A DNA stretch of 6,386 bases from an uncultured Synergistales bacterium (GTDB lineage: Bacteria > Synergistota > Synergistia > Synergistales > Aminobacteriaceae): contig CAJOGG010000184.1 in NCBI GenBank assembly GCA_905234205.1, forward strand, positions 1 to 6,386, given 5' to 3'. Position numbers and translations under genes: made by a program. Below, piece after piece: positions 1-6,386 of the stretch. The notes beneath the pieces were generated by a model. It was not told the DNA's origin. It searched no databases and saw only the letters and a program-made list of their open reading frames with translations. Numbering within the stretch: position 1 is the first letter of the stretch; every line of letters begins with the position of its first letter.

Positions 1-1719
1 TATGTTCTCGAGAATCTCCCAAACTTCTCCGCCGCCTTTCTCGATTTTGCGTTTAGCGTTCTTGACGTTAGGAGCCAATCCACCTTCAACGAGCCTACGA
101 ATTACGAACGGTTTGAAGAGTTCCAACGCCATTTGTTTTGGTAATCCACACTGATAAATCTTCAATTGAGGCCCAATAACAATAACTGAACGTCCGGAAT
201 AGTCTACACGTTTACCCAACAGGTTTTGACGGAAACGACCTTTTTTACCTCGTAACAAGTCAGTCAAACTCTTCAAAGGTCTATTGCCTGCGCCTAAAAC
301 TGCTTTTCCGACACGGCCATTATCGATTAAGGCGTCAACACATTCCTGAAGCATACGTTTTTCGTTACGCACGATTATCTCAGGAGCATTGAGAGCCTGT
401 AACTTTTTGAGCCTATTGTTACGGTTAATTACACGACGATATAAATCATTTAGATCACTTGTCGCGAATCTTCCTCCGTCCAACTGAACCAATGGCCTTA
501 AATCCGGCGGAATTACAGGCAATACTTTCAGGATCATTGATTGAGGCTTTGAGTCACTCTTTCTGAAGTCCTCGACGACCTGTAAACGCTTGATTAATTT
601 TCGCTTCTTCTGTCCTGTTGTGTCAGCTATCTGTTCGCGTAATGAATCGGACAATAAATCTAAATCCAGCTTGTTAATTAACGCCTGTACACCATCAGCA
701 CCAATTCCGGCTTCAAATTTATCGTCATATTTGCGGCATAATCTCTGCATGTGCTCAAAAATTACGTCGCCTTGATTGAACATTGAAGAGCCTGGCGCGA
801 TTACTAAGTGGCTTGGATCGTCAACAACTTTTTCGTGACGCATTACCCTGAATTTTCCTGGATATAATTTTTCAAGGTCAGTTAATTCACTTCGCGATAG
901 AATTTGTCCCTTGACATAAGGCAATTTCACGGCGGAGGTTACTATGAATGCTTCACTGCTTCCAACTTTTGCGCGTGTGGCGTTATCGTCGGCTTTTGAT
1001 ACTGGAACTATAGCGCCTGCTTCCAGATCTAACTCTTCGGAGTCCTCACTAAGGATAAAAGCTGGCTCTACCTTAAAACTATCTTCGCCGTAATCGGTCT
1101 TGTATCTTGCAACTTGCTGGATCGATAAAATATCGCCAACATTTACCGGGACATTCTCTATACCTTCAAGCTGAAACGCTTCCTCACAAGCAAATCCTTC
1201 ACCCTGGTAGTGAGAGTGAATCTTTAATTCGCTGTCAAATATTACGGCACCTTTTGCGATTATGTCGGGGCGTTCTGTCTCTGTAACTTTGTAGCCTTTC
1301 TCGGTCTTTCTTGAAGGCGCGAAGTATATGACTTTCTCAAGGTCTTTGGCACTCGTTCCAAGTAAGAGGCTTAAACGGCTTGGGATTCCTCGTAAATACC
1401 AGATATGAACAACAGGGACTGCCAAGTCTATATGTCCCATACGTTCACGTCTTACGCGATTGTCAGTAACTTCTACGCCGCAATGTTCGCAGACTACTCC
1501 TTTGAATTTGGGGCCAGAGCGTTTGTATTTTCCACAGCGACATTCATAGCTTCTTGTCGGGCCAAAAATTCTCTCGCAAAATAATCCGTCTACCTCGGGC
1601 CTTAACGTTCTGTAATTTATAGTTTCGGGTTTGAGTACTTCACCTTTTGAGATCTCGTGAATCCTATCAGGCGTAGCAAGCTTGATTCTTACTCCCGTGA
1701 TTTCTTTTCTCTTTGCCAA
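1..1719 (-). CDS. rpoC: RNA polymerase subunit beta' (5' part, runs off the left edge)
   Basis: Encodes the first 573 residues of beta', the subunit that forms the clamp and most of the active centre of RNA polymerase. Visible in order: [10 protein letters not shown] near the start; a four-cysteine zinc-binding module at C60, C62, C77 and C80; [17 protein letters not shown] (about 105-121); a lineage-specific insert (about 134-325); [12 protein letters not shown] (about 400-411); the sigma-binding coiled coil with [13 protein letters not shown] (about 428-440) and [10 protein letters not shown]; then [20 protein letters not shown] (494-513). The window ends after EVWEILENI, before the catalytic NADFDGD loop. 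The start is TTG at 1719: it is two bases past the rpoB stop, and an in-frame TGA lies just upstream with no ATG or GTG between, so no other start fits. It is surely co-transcribed with rpoB. Identity is certain; the exact start is well supported. Confidence 0.98.
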   Translation of the reverse strand, partial: MAKRKEITGVRIKLATPDRIHEISKGEVLKPETINYRTLRPEVDGLFCERIFGPTRSYECRCGKYKRSGPKFKGVVCEHCGVEVTDNRVRRERMGHIDLAVPVVHIWYLRGIPSRLSLLLGTSAKDLEKVIYFAPSRKTEKGYKVTETERPDIIAKGAVIFDSELKIHSHYQGEGFACEEAFQLEGIENVPVNVGDILSIQQVARYKTDYGEDSFKVEPAFILSEDSEELDLEAGAIVPVSKADDNATRAKVGSSEAFIVTSAVKLPYVKGQILSRSELTDLEKLYPGKFRVMRHEKVVDDPSHLVIAPGSSMFNQGDVIFEHMQRLCRKYDDKFEAGIGADGVQALINKLDLDLLSDSLREQIADTTGQKKRKLIKRLQVVEDFRKSDSKPQSMILKVLPVIPPDLRPLVQLDGGRFATSDLNDLYRRVINRNNRLKKLQALNAPEIIVRNEKRMLQECVDALIDNGRVGKAVLGAGNRPLKSLTDLLRGKKGRFRQNLLGKRVDYSGRSVIVIGPQLKIYQCGLPKQMALELFKPFVIRRLVEGGLAPNVKNAKRKIEKGGGEVWEILENI

Positions 1720-1721
1720 AT

Positions 1722-3683
1722 CTAAATTTCACCCTCTCCATCTGTTGTAGGCTCATCAAAAATGCCTGGCACTTCTGGAATTTTTGCTTGATTGTCGAGT
1801 AACATTTCCTCGTTCATCTTCTCTATATCTTCCTCGCTTGGTTCAGCACTCTCAAAAATATCCGCGGCCATTTCCTGAATCTTGCTGTCAGAAATTTCGT
1901 CGGAAGCTTGAGAATTTTCATCAGCGTTGAATTTTACTCTAGGTTTCCTTGGCTTTTTGGGGGACGCAAACACGTCGGAGGATTTTTGACCGCCTCCCAT
2001 GAATACGGGCTTGTCGTCTTCCTCAATTGGTATATCTCCGTGCGATCCGTCATCAAACGTTACGTCAACGTCTAATCCAAGTCCTTGCAATTCCTTCACA
2101 AGTACTCTAAAGCTTTCGGGCACACCGGGTTTCACGAGGCTTTGACCTTTCACAATGCGTTCATAAGTCTTATCACGTCCGCGAATGTCGTCGGATTTTA
2201 CCGTCAAGATTTCCTGTAAGACGTTTGCTGCGCCGTAGCCTTCAAGGGCCCAAACTTCCATTTCACCGAATCTCTGACCACCAAACTGTGCTTTACCGCC
2301 TAAAGGTTGTTGAGTGATTAAGCTGTAAGGACCGGTTGAACGCGCGTGGATCTTGTCATCAACCAAGTGATTTAATTTCAACATGTACATACAACCTATA
2401 GTAACTTTCTTGTCCATTGGGCGACCTGTTCTGCCGTCTTTGATCGTGATCATTCCGTCTTCGGTCAGGTCTTTATATTTCTCGGCGGCTATCTTTCTCA
2501 TTTCGTCAAAAATTTCCTGCTCGTTGGCTCCCTCAAAAACTGGCGTCGAGACGTACCAATCATTATTGACAGCCACAAAGCCCATGATAGTTTCGAGAAC
2601 TTGGCCAAGGTTCATACGGCTGGGAACTCCCAAAGGATTCAGGACTATATCTACGGGTGTACCATCGGGTAAATATGGCATATCCTCAACGGGCAATATA
2701 CGACTTACGACGCCTTTGTTTCCGTGACGGCCTGCCATTTTGTCTCCGACTGTGATTTTACGACGCTGAGCAACATAAACTTTCACGGCACGAATTACAC
2801 CAGAGCCAAGAGCTTCGGGGCTGTTTCTGCGATCCATTTGCTTGACTGCTACGACTTTTCCCCAAGAACCATTAGGCAACTTCAAAGAGTTATCGCGGAC
2901 TTCTCTGGCTTTCTCACCAAAAATTGCGCGCAATAATTTCTCTTCGGGCGTCTGATCCGATTCACCCTTGGGCGTAACTTTTCCAACGAGAATATCTCCG
3001 GCCGAAACTTCCGCACCGATCCTTATAATTCCGTCGTCGCCTAAATTTCGCAACATATCCTCGCCAACGTTTGGAATATCGCGGGTAATTTCTTCTGCGC
3101 CTAATTTTGTTTCGCGGGCTTCGATTTCGTACTCCTCAATATGCATGGAAGTGAATTTGTCTTCCTTGACGAGATTTTCGCTTAACAGTATTGCGTCCTC
3201 AAAGTTATAGCCCTCCCAAGGAACAAACGCGACCAAGACATTATGACCAAGTGCAAGCTCTCCATTGTCGATAGCCTGACCATCTGCAATAATATCGCCC
3301 TTTTCGATCACTTCACCCTTCTTAACTAATGGCCTCTGATGAATTAACGTTGATTGATTCGAACGTCTGAACTTGATCAACTCGTAAGCTCTTTCGCGAC
3401 CACGCTTATTTGTAACTTTCACGCAATCTGAATCAACATAAGTTACAACTCCGCCTTCTCTAGCAACTACACAAGAGCCTGAATCGCGCGCTATCCTGTG
3501 TTCGATTCCTGTTCCTACTCTGGGAGCTTCAGGCGTGATTAACGGGACTGCTTGACGCTGCATGTTGGACCCCATTAAGGCTCTGTTGGCGTCGTCATGC
3601 TCAAGGAATGGGATCAAAGCAGTTGACGGGGAGACTATTTGACGCGGAGAAACGTCCATATAATCCACCATTTCTTTAGGCAT
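1722..3683 (-). CDS. rpoB: RNA polymerase subunit beta, C-terminal part (separated by frame break)
   Basis: This frame carries the C-terminal half of beta. Seen in order: [13 protein letters not shown] (6-18) and [20 protein letters not shown] (about 24-43), [12 protein letters not shown] (about 160), the active-site stretch [12 protein letters not shown] with two basic residues equivalent to E. coli K1065 and K1073 (K315, K323 of this frame), [13 protein letters not shown], and the clamp segment [20 protein letters not shown]. After LGLDVDVTF come about 110 unusual residues: a basic patch [11 protein letters not shown] followed by a strongly acidic tail ending EGEI. The first ATG of this frame is not a natural rpoB start: homology continues directly from the other frame, and no Shine-Dalgarno sequence precedes it. 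It is therefore best read as the second half of one gene broken by a single-base frame change. With one base restored, beta would be about 1237 residues. The stop (TAG, 1722-1724) is two bases before rpoC. Confidence 0.96.
   Translation of the reverse strand: MPKEMVDYMDVSPRQIVSPSTALIPFLEHDDANRALMGSNMQRQAVPLITPEAPRVGTGIEHRIARDSGSCVVAREGGVVTYVDSDCVKVTNKRGRERAYELIKFRRSNQSTLIHQRPLVKKGEVIEKGDIIADGQAIDNGELALGHNVLVAFVPWEGYNFEDAILLSENLVKEDKFTSMHIEEYEIEARETKLGAEEITRDIPNVGEDMLRNLGDDGIIRIGAEVSAGDILVGKVTPKGESDQTPEEKLLRAIFGEKAREVRDNSLKLPNGSWGKVVAVKQMDRRNSPEALGSGVIRAVKVYVAQRRKITVGDKMAGRHGNKGVVSRILPVEDMPYLPDGTPVDIVLNPLGVPSRMNLGQVLETIMGFVAVNNDWYVSTPVFEGANEQEIFDEMRKIAAEKYKDLTEDGMITIKDGRTGRPMDKKVTIGCMYMLKLNHLVDDKIHARSTGPYSLITQQPLGGKAQFGGQRFGEMEVWALEGYGAANVLQEILTVKSDDIRGRDKTYERIVKGQSLVKPGVPESFRVLVKELQGLGLDVDVTFDDGSHGDIPIEEDDKPVFMGGGQKSSDVFASPKKPRKPRVKFNADENSQASDEISDSKIQEMAADIFESAEPSEEDIEKMNEEMLLDNQAKIPEVPGIFDEPTTDGEGEI
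1730..1739 (-). promoter_or_regulatory. Ribosome binding site deciding the rpoC TTG start
   Basis: The purine-rich stretch GGAGAGGGTG ends 10 bases before the TTG at 1719 and lies inside the last codons of rpoB. It is the only Shine-Dalgarno-like sequence near the only in-frame initiator, so it supports the TTG start. Its position means ribosomes finishing rpoB pass over it, which suggests translational coupling of beta and beta'. Confidence 0.7.
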
Positions 3684-5434
3684 TCGTCGGCGTGTCTAGT
3701 CGGGCAGGTTTCGCCAGCTATAGTAATTCCGTCGTCCTCAAGTGGGGTGTTAGCCATAGCAACGTAGCTCTTGTCTTCATCATCAGCGGATAATAAAACA
3801 GTCTCGTCGGTTAATTTTCCGTTCTTAACTTTTCTGCGTGGTGTTACAAGAAATCCGTGTGAGTTCAAACTTGCGTACGTAGTCAATGATGAAACTAGAC
3901 CTATATTCGGGCCTTCAGGAGTCTCAATCGGACAAACTCTTCCGTAGTGGGTATAGTGAACGTCTCTAGCCTCAAAGCCTGCTCTTTCACGACTTAAACC
4001 GCCTGGGCCTAACGCTGAAAGCCTTCTTCTGTGAGTAACTTCTGCTAACGGGTTAGTCTGGTCCATGAACTGCGATAACTGACCGGAACCAAAAAATTCA
4101 CGTAAACAAGCAGCGATTGGCCTAACGTTGATTAATTCACGCCCTGTAACTTCATCAAGGTTAGGAATAGTTGTCATACGTTCACGGACGATTCGTTCCA
4201 TGCGTAACAAGCCTATACGTACTTGATTCTGTAAAAGCTCACCGATTGAGCGTACTCGCCTGTTTCCTAAATGGTCAATATCGTCGCTGATCTTGTCCTC
4301 TTCACGCATAGCAAACATCTCTTTCATGATCGCTATAACGTCATCGAGAGTTATAAGCCTTTCATCTTCGGAGACATTCATATTTAGGCGCCTGTTCAGC
4401 TTATAACGACCGACCCTGCCTAAAGTGTAACGCCTTGGATCCTGCAATAAGCTCTTGAAATAGTCGCGGGCATTTTCGATTCTTGCTAATTCGTTTGGTC
4501 TAAGACGCTTGAAAATTTCCTGTATAGCTTCGTCAGGGCTTTTGGTTCTTTCACGGTCAAGTGTCCTGGCTAAATCATTGTTCATATCATAAACTTCGAT
4601 TCCGGCATCTTCGCTTGGGTCAGCGTCATAGAGTTTAGCCAAAATCTCATCAGTGATAATATTGCCTTTTGCCACGATCAACGTAGCTTCATTTAATTCT
4701 TCGTCGTCGTCATAGACATCTTCGGCGGACATACAACCTTTGAGATCGTTATCGAAGTGCCTGAACACAGTGCCTACGTCCAAAAGATCTAAAATTTCGT
4801 CGTTGTTGTTAGCACCAAGTGCTTTGAGTAATAGCGTTATGGGTAAACGTTTTCTGTTATCAATATTAGCTGTGATTACTTCCTTCTCTGACTCGGGCAT
4901 GGCAAAATCCAACCAAGCGCCCCTATCCGGGATCAACTTAGCCGAACAAGTCTCGCCTGAATGAGTGAAATAAATTCCTGCTGACCTGGCCAACTGGTTT
5001 ATTACTACGCGTTCAGTGCCGTTAATAATAAATGTGCCTCTGTCGGTCATTACGGGAAAATCACCTAAGAAAATCTCTTTAGCTTCTTTCCTTACTTGTG
5101 TCTGTGTGTTTGTGAGCCTTATCGTAGCTTTTATAGGCCGGGCCCACGTCATATCTTTTTGCCTTGCCTCTTCCTCTGTAATCTTAGGTTTGTCAATCGA
5201 ATAACTTACAAATTCAAGCGCAAAATTTCCGTCATAACTTTCTATTGGGAAAACTTCTTCTAACAATTCCTGAAGTCCTTGTGAAACTCTTTCTTCAGGT
5301 GGTACGTTGTCCTGATAGAACCAGTGATAAGAATCTCTCTGTACTTCGATCATATCAGGCATATTTACAACATCACGAGCGCGTCCGAATGTGTATCTTT
5401 TTCGGGTTTTGCTGATTGGAACAAACTCAGGCAT
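3635..5434 (-). CDS. rpoB: RNA polymerase subunit beta, N-terminal part (ends in a frame break)
   Basis: Encodes the N-terminal half of beta: protrusion, lobe and fork regions of RNA polymerase. Landmarks are [11 protein letters not shown] near the start, [31 protein letters not shown], and the rifampicin-binding cluster (452-475) with [11 protein letters not shown] and [13 protein letters not shown], then [17 protein letters not shown]. In that cluster the equivalents of E. coli Q513, D516, H526, R529 and S531 are kept; S522 is Ala, as in many Firmicutes, so wild-type rifampicin sensitivity is expected. The ATG at 5434 ([11 protein letters not shown]) is chosen because an ideal Shine-Dalgarno site sits six bases upstream. 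An in-frame ATG at 5491 lies upstream of the promoter -10 and would not be transcribed from it. Homology runs to about residue 584 (CPTRHADE); the last 15 residues, ending FLRVK, are out-of-frame sequence. The other frame resumes beta homology at that point with no loss. Confidence 0.96.
   Translation of the reverse strand: MPEFVPISKTRKRYTFGRARDVVNMPDMIEVQRDSYHWFYQDNVPPEERVSQGLQELLEEVFPIESYDGNFALEFVSYSIDKPKITEEEARQKDMTWARPIKATIRLTNTQTQVRKEAKEIFLGDFPVMTDRGTFIINGTERVVINQLARSAGIYFTHSGETCSAKLIPDRGAWLDFAMPESEKEVITANIDNRKRLPITLLLKALGANNNDEILDLLDVGTVFRHFDNDLKGCMSAEDVYDDDEELNEATLIVAKGNIITDEILAKLYDADPSEDAGIEVYDMNNDLARTLDRERTKSPDEAIQEIFKRLRPNELARIENARDYFKSLLQDPRRYTLGRVGRYKLNRRLNMNVSEDERLITLDDVIAIMKEMFAMREEDKISDDIDHLGNRRVRSIGELLQNQVRIGLLRMERIVRERMTTIPNLDEVTGRELINVRPIAACLREFFGSGQLSQFMDQTNPLAEVTHRRRLSALGPGGLSRERAGFEARDVHYTHYGRVCPIETPEGPNIGLVSSLTTYASLNSHGFLVTPRRKVKNGKLTDETVLLSADDEDKSYVAMANTPLEDDGITIAGETCPTRHADECLKKWWIIWTFLRVK
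3665..3698 (-). other. Frame-change interval within rpoB
   Basis: The upstream frame reads beta-like sequence to GAC GAA (Asp-Glu, 3683-3688). The downstream frame, shifted by -1, carries [12 protein letters not shown] from 3680 on and is closed upstream by a TAG at 3696-3698. The shift must therefore lie between that TAG and the conserved VDYMD codons. One base added between 3683 and 3682 would give Asp-Glu-x-Pro-Lys-Glu-Met-Val-Asp-Tyr-Met-Asp, which fits the usual spacing before YMDVSP. I see no homopolymer run exactly at the junction and no classic X-XXY-YYZ slippery heptamer in the upstream frame between here and its stop; only a weak A-AAG tetramer at CTA-AAG. Confidence 0.85.
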
Positions 5435-5440
5435 TTTATT

Positions 5441-5448
5441 CCTCCCCT
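5441..5448 (-). promoter_or_regulatory. Shine-Dalgarno site of rpoB
   Basis: On the coding strand the sequence AGGGGAGG, continuing AATAAA and then ATG, gives a near-perfect anti-16S match (GGGAGGA) at standard spacing. It fixes the start of beta at 5434 rather than at the longer in-frame ATG at 5491. Confidence 0.9.
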
Positions 5449-5460
5449 GATGGTCTGTTT

Positions 5461-5475
5461 TTGCATTTTGTGCAA
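5461..5475 (-). promoter_or_regulatory. Small hairpin at the predicted 5' end of the rpoB mRNA
   Basis: A perfect five-base-pair inverted repeat, TTGCA then CAAAA then TGCAA, begins at or one base after the transcription start predicted from the -10 element. A stem at the extreme 5' end is a known way to protect transcripts from 5'-end-dependent decay, but the stem is short and AT-rich and no function is shown here. It is too weak, and lacks a clean U-tract, to be a terminator. Confidence 0.4.
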
Positions 5476-5481
5476 TGAGGC

Positions 5482-5510
5482 ATAATAACAAAAGAATACA
5501 ACCATGTCAA
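5482..5510 (-). promoter_or_regulatory. Sigma70-type promoter of rpoB-rpoC
   Basis: On the minus strand there is a perfect -35 TTGACA (5505-5510), a spacer of exactly 17 bases (5488-5504), and a -10 TATTAT (5482-5487), five of six to consensus. The predicted start is near A5476, giving a leader of about 42 bases before the rpoB ATG. The promoter sits between tRNA-Leu and rpoB, so rpoBC can be expressed independently of the upstream tRNAs and of any ribosomal-protein operon. Confidence 0.88.
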
Positions 5511-5555
5511 GCAACACAGCCGTATTCTCAATTATCCTCTATATCACAGTATTCT

Positions 5556-5642
5556 TGGTGCCCGATAGAGGACTCGAACCTCCACAGCCTCGCGACCACT
5601 AGAACCTGAATCTAGCGCGTCTACCAATTCCGCCAACCGGGC
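5556..5642 (-). tRNA. tRNA-Leu(CAG)
   Basis: An 87-base tRNA with encoded CCA. The acceptor arms GCCCGGT and ATCGGGC pair fully, the discriminator is A, and the anticodon stem (CTAGA/TCTAG) holds the loop TTCAGGT, giving anticodon CAG for the CUG codon. A long variable arm (class II) and a TTCGAGT T-loop confirm leucine identity. It lies downstream of the terminator that ends the Thr-Tyr-Thr cluster, so it should have its own start in the AT-rich 5643-5718 stretch, where I see no convincing promoter. No terminator separates it from the rpoB promoter, so some tRNA-Leu transcripts may continue into rpoB. Confidence 0.97.
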
Positions 5643-5718
5643 TTTTTTTAGCAGTGTGTGAGATTTTTGCAACCATGAAAATTTTAGCCACTAGTTATAA
5701 ATAATTTGCGCATAACAT

Positions 5719-5747
5719 AAAAAATCCTGCTGATCGACTCAACAGGA
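5719..5747 (-). terminator. Rho-independent terminator after the Thr-Tyr-Thr tRNA cluster
   Basis: On the minus strand a nine-base-pair stem, TCCTGTTGA with TCAGCAGGA (one G-U pair), closes a five-base loop GTCGA and is followed directly by six T residues. It lies about 20 bases beyond the CCA end of tRNA-Thr(GGU). This is a textbook intrinsic terminator, and it separates the three-tRNA transcript from tRNA-Leu and rpoB. Confidence 0.92.
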
Positions 5748-5766
5748 CTCGTTATCCTCGTTATTC

Positions 5767-5842
5767 TGGAGCCGATTTTCGGATTTGAACCGAAGACCCC
5801 ATCCTTACCATGGATGTGCTCTGCCGGCTGAGCTAAATCGGC
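5767..5842 (-). tRNA. tRNA-Thr(GGU)
   Basis: A 76-base tRNA with encoded CCA. The acceptor arms GCCGATT and AATCGGC pair perfectly with discriminator T. The anticodon stem CATCC/GGATG encloses loop ATGGTAA, giving anticodon GGU for ACC and ACU codons. D-loop (TAGCTCAG start) and T-arm (TTCGG, TTCAAAT, CCGAA) are standard. It is 12 bases downstream of tRNA-Tyr and about 20 bases upstream of a terminator, so it is the last gene of that transcript. Confidence 0.97.
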
Positions 5843-5854
5843 TTGATACAAAAA

Positions 5855-5940
5855 TGGTGGTGGAACATGGATTTGAACCATGGTAGACTCCCGTCGACAG
5901 ATTTACAGTCTGTTGCCATTGACCACTCGGCCATTCCACC
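5855..5940 (-). tRNA. tRNA-Tyr(GUA)
   Basis: An 86-base class II tRNA with encoded CCA. The acceptor arms GGTGGAA and TTCCACC pair fully with discriminator A. The anticodon stem ACAGA/TCTGT holds loop CTGTAAA, anticodon GUA. The long variable arm and T-arm (CATGG, TTCAAAT, CCATG) fit bacterial tRNA-Tyr. It lies 20 bases after tRNA-Thr(UGU) and 12 bases before tRNA-Thr(GGU), clearly one processed transcript. Confidence 0.97.
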
Positions 5941-5960
5941 GTCGTTATGCTTTATTCATC

Positions 5961-6036
5961 TGGAGCCGGCAAGGGGATTCGAACCTCCGACCTGCTGATT
6001 ACAAGTCAGCTGCTCTACCGACTGAGCTACACCGGC
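5961..6036 (-). tRNA. tRNA-Thr(UGU)
   Basis: A 76-base tRNA with encoded CCA. The acceptor stem GCCGGTG/TGCCGGC closes with two G-U wobble pairs at its base; discriminator T. The anticodon stem GCTGA/TCAGC holds loop CTTGTAA, anticodon UGU for ACA and ACG. The T-arm carries TTCGAAT. It starts 33 bases after the stop of the EIIA gene with no terminator between, so the tRNA cluster either reads through from that gene or starts from a promoter inside it. Confidence 0.97.
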
Positions 6037-6069
6037 TTCTTCAAAACAAGCAAGCATCTGTCAAGTTTT

Positions 6070-6386
6070 TCATTTCAAGTTTATCACTTCGCCACGCGTT
6101 ACATTTTTGCCGAACTCAACGAATGACATTTTCTTATTCTCGTCAACTGGTTCCGTGATCACAAGCATAGTTTGAGCAGAGTAGCCCGCCTTCTTGAGTA
6201 TATCGAGGTCAACTTGTACGACTGTTTCGCCCGCTTTGACTTTATCGCCCTTCTTCTTAAGCACCGTGAAGCCCGCGCCCTTCAAGTTCACTGTATCAAC
6301 GCCAATGTGAATCAATAAGCCCGTGCCGTCAGCCATTCTCATTCCGAAAGCGTGTCCTGTCTCAAAGAACATTTCAATCTCGCCAT
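6070..6386 (-). CDS. PTS glucose-family EIIA domain (3' part, runs off the right edge)
   Basis: Encodes the last 104 visible residues of a glucose-type EIIA phosphocarrier domain, the phosphotransferase-system module that takes phosphate from HPr and passes it to a sugar-specific EIIB. Both active-site histidines of the family are visible: one in TGHAFG (equivalent to E. coli Crr His75) and the phosphorylated one in LLIHIGVDTV (equivalent to His90). KKKGDKVKAGETVVQVDLD and a C-terminal VTRGEVINLK strand follow the family pattern. The frame stays open upstream of the first in-frame ATG at 6372 (residues GEIE precede it), and the family normally has about 50 or more residues before this point, so that ATG is internal and the gene is cut by the window edge. 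I cannot tell whether it is a free Crr-like protein or the last domain of a larger permease. Confidence 0.93.
   Translation of the reverse strand, partial: GEIEMFFETGHAFGMRMADGTGLLIHIGVDTVNLKGAGFTVLKKKGDKVKAGETVVQVDLDILKKAGYSAQTMLVITEPVDENKKMSFVEFGKNVTRGEVINLK

Noticed and set aside
2383..3210. Plus-strand open frames of 70-114 codons opposite rpoB
   Set aside because: They are antisense shadows of strongly conserved rpoB sequence, with no recognisable domain or independent signal.
3635..3683. Genuinely split rpoB with independent translation of the second half
   Set aside because: No Shine-Dalgarno site precedes the ATG at 3683, the first frame ends in non-homologous residues, and the two frames overlap by 49 bases; a single missing base explains everything more simply. 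Kept as a minor possibility in the findings.
5435..5491. Longer rpoB N-terminus beginning MLLCLIAQ from the ATG at 5491
   Set aside because: That ATG lies upstream of the -10 element and has no Shine-Dalgarno site, and the extra 19 residues do not resemble the family; the ATG at 5434 has an ideal site.
5643..5718. Possible promoter for tRNA-Leu (TATAAC or TAAAAT as -10 on the minus strand)
   Set aside because: The stretch is AT-rich and offers several weak -10 candidates, but none has a recognisable -35 at 16-18 bases. A start must exist somewhere after the terminator, but I cannot place it.
6059..6064. Perfect TTGACA on the minus strand between EIIA and tRNA-Thr(UGU), a possible tRNA promoter -35
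   Set aside because: At 15-18 bases downstream there is no TATAAT-like element (TGAAGA or AAGAAG only), and the resulting start would fall inside the tRNA.
5684..6158. Open frames on both strands running through the tRNA genes
   Set aside because: They are made of tRNA sequence and its complement; such frames commonly yield spurious protein predictions.

Overview
The window is a housekeeping locus from a bacterium, with every gene on the minus strand. In the direction of transcription it holds the 3' part of a glucose-family PTS EIIA gene, then tRNA-Thr(UGU), tRNA-Tyr(GUA), tRNA-Thr(GGU), a rho-independent terminator, tRNA-Leu(CAG), a strong sigma70-type promoter, rpoB, and the 5' half of rpoC, which runs off the left edge. 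Both RNA polymerase subunits are unmistakable from invariant motifs. All four tRNAs encode their own CCA end.

The beta sequence lacks the large E. coli lineage inserts, and beta' carries an insert of roughly 150 residues between its zinc-binding module and its coiled coil. From memory of family sequences, the beta N-terminus and the [11 protein letters not shown] region look like Synergistota or a nearby anaerobic lineage. This assignment is tentative because no search was run.

Region by region: 1-1719 is rpoC (TTG start, first 573 codons). 1722-5434 is rpoB, interrupted by a -1 frame change near 3683, so that it reads as a 599-codon N-terminal frame and an overlapping 653-codon C-terminal frame. 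5435-5555 holds the rpoB Shine-Dalgarno site, a small hairpin at the predicted mRNA 5' end and a near-consensus promoter. 5556-6036 is the tRNA block with an internal terminator. 6070-6386 is the EIIA fragment. No gap without a gene exceeds about 125 bases.

The main points of interest are the rpoB reading-frame break, the gene order (the E. coli-type Thr-Tyr-Gly-Thr tRNA cluster without Gly, joined to rpoBC without tuf, secE, nusG or rplKAJL), the long charged C-terminal tail on beta, and the compact rpoB promoter and leader. I found no evidence of a novel system, mobile element or CRISPR array.
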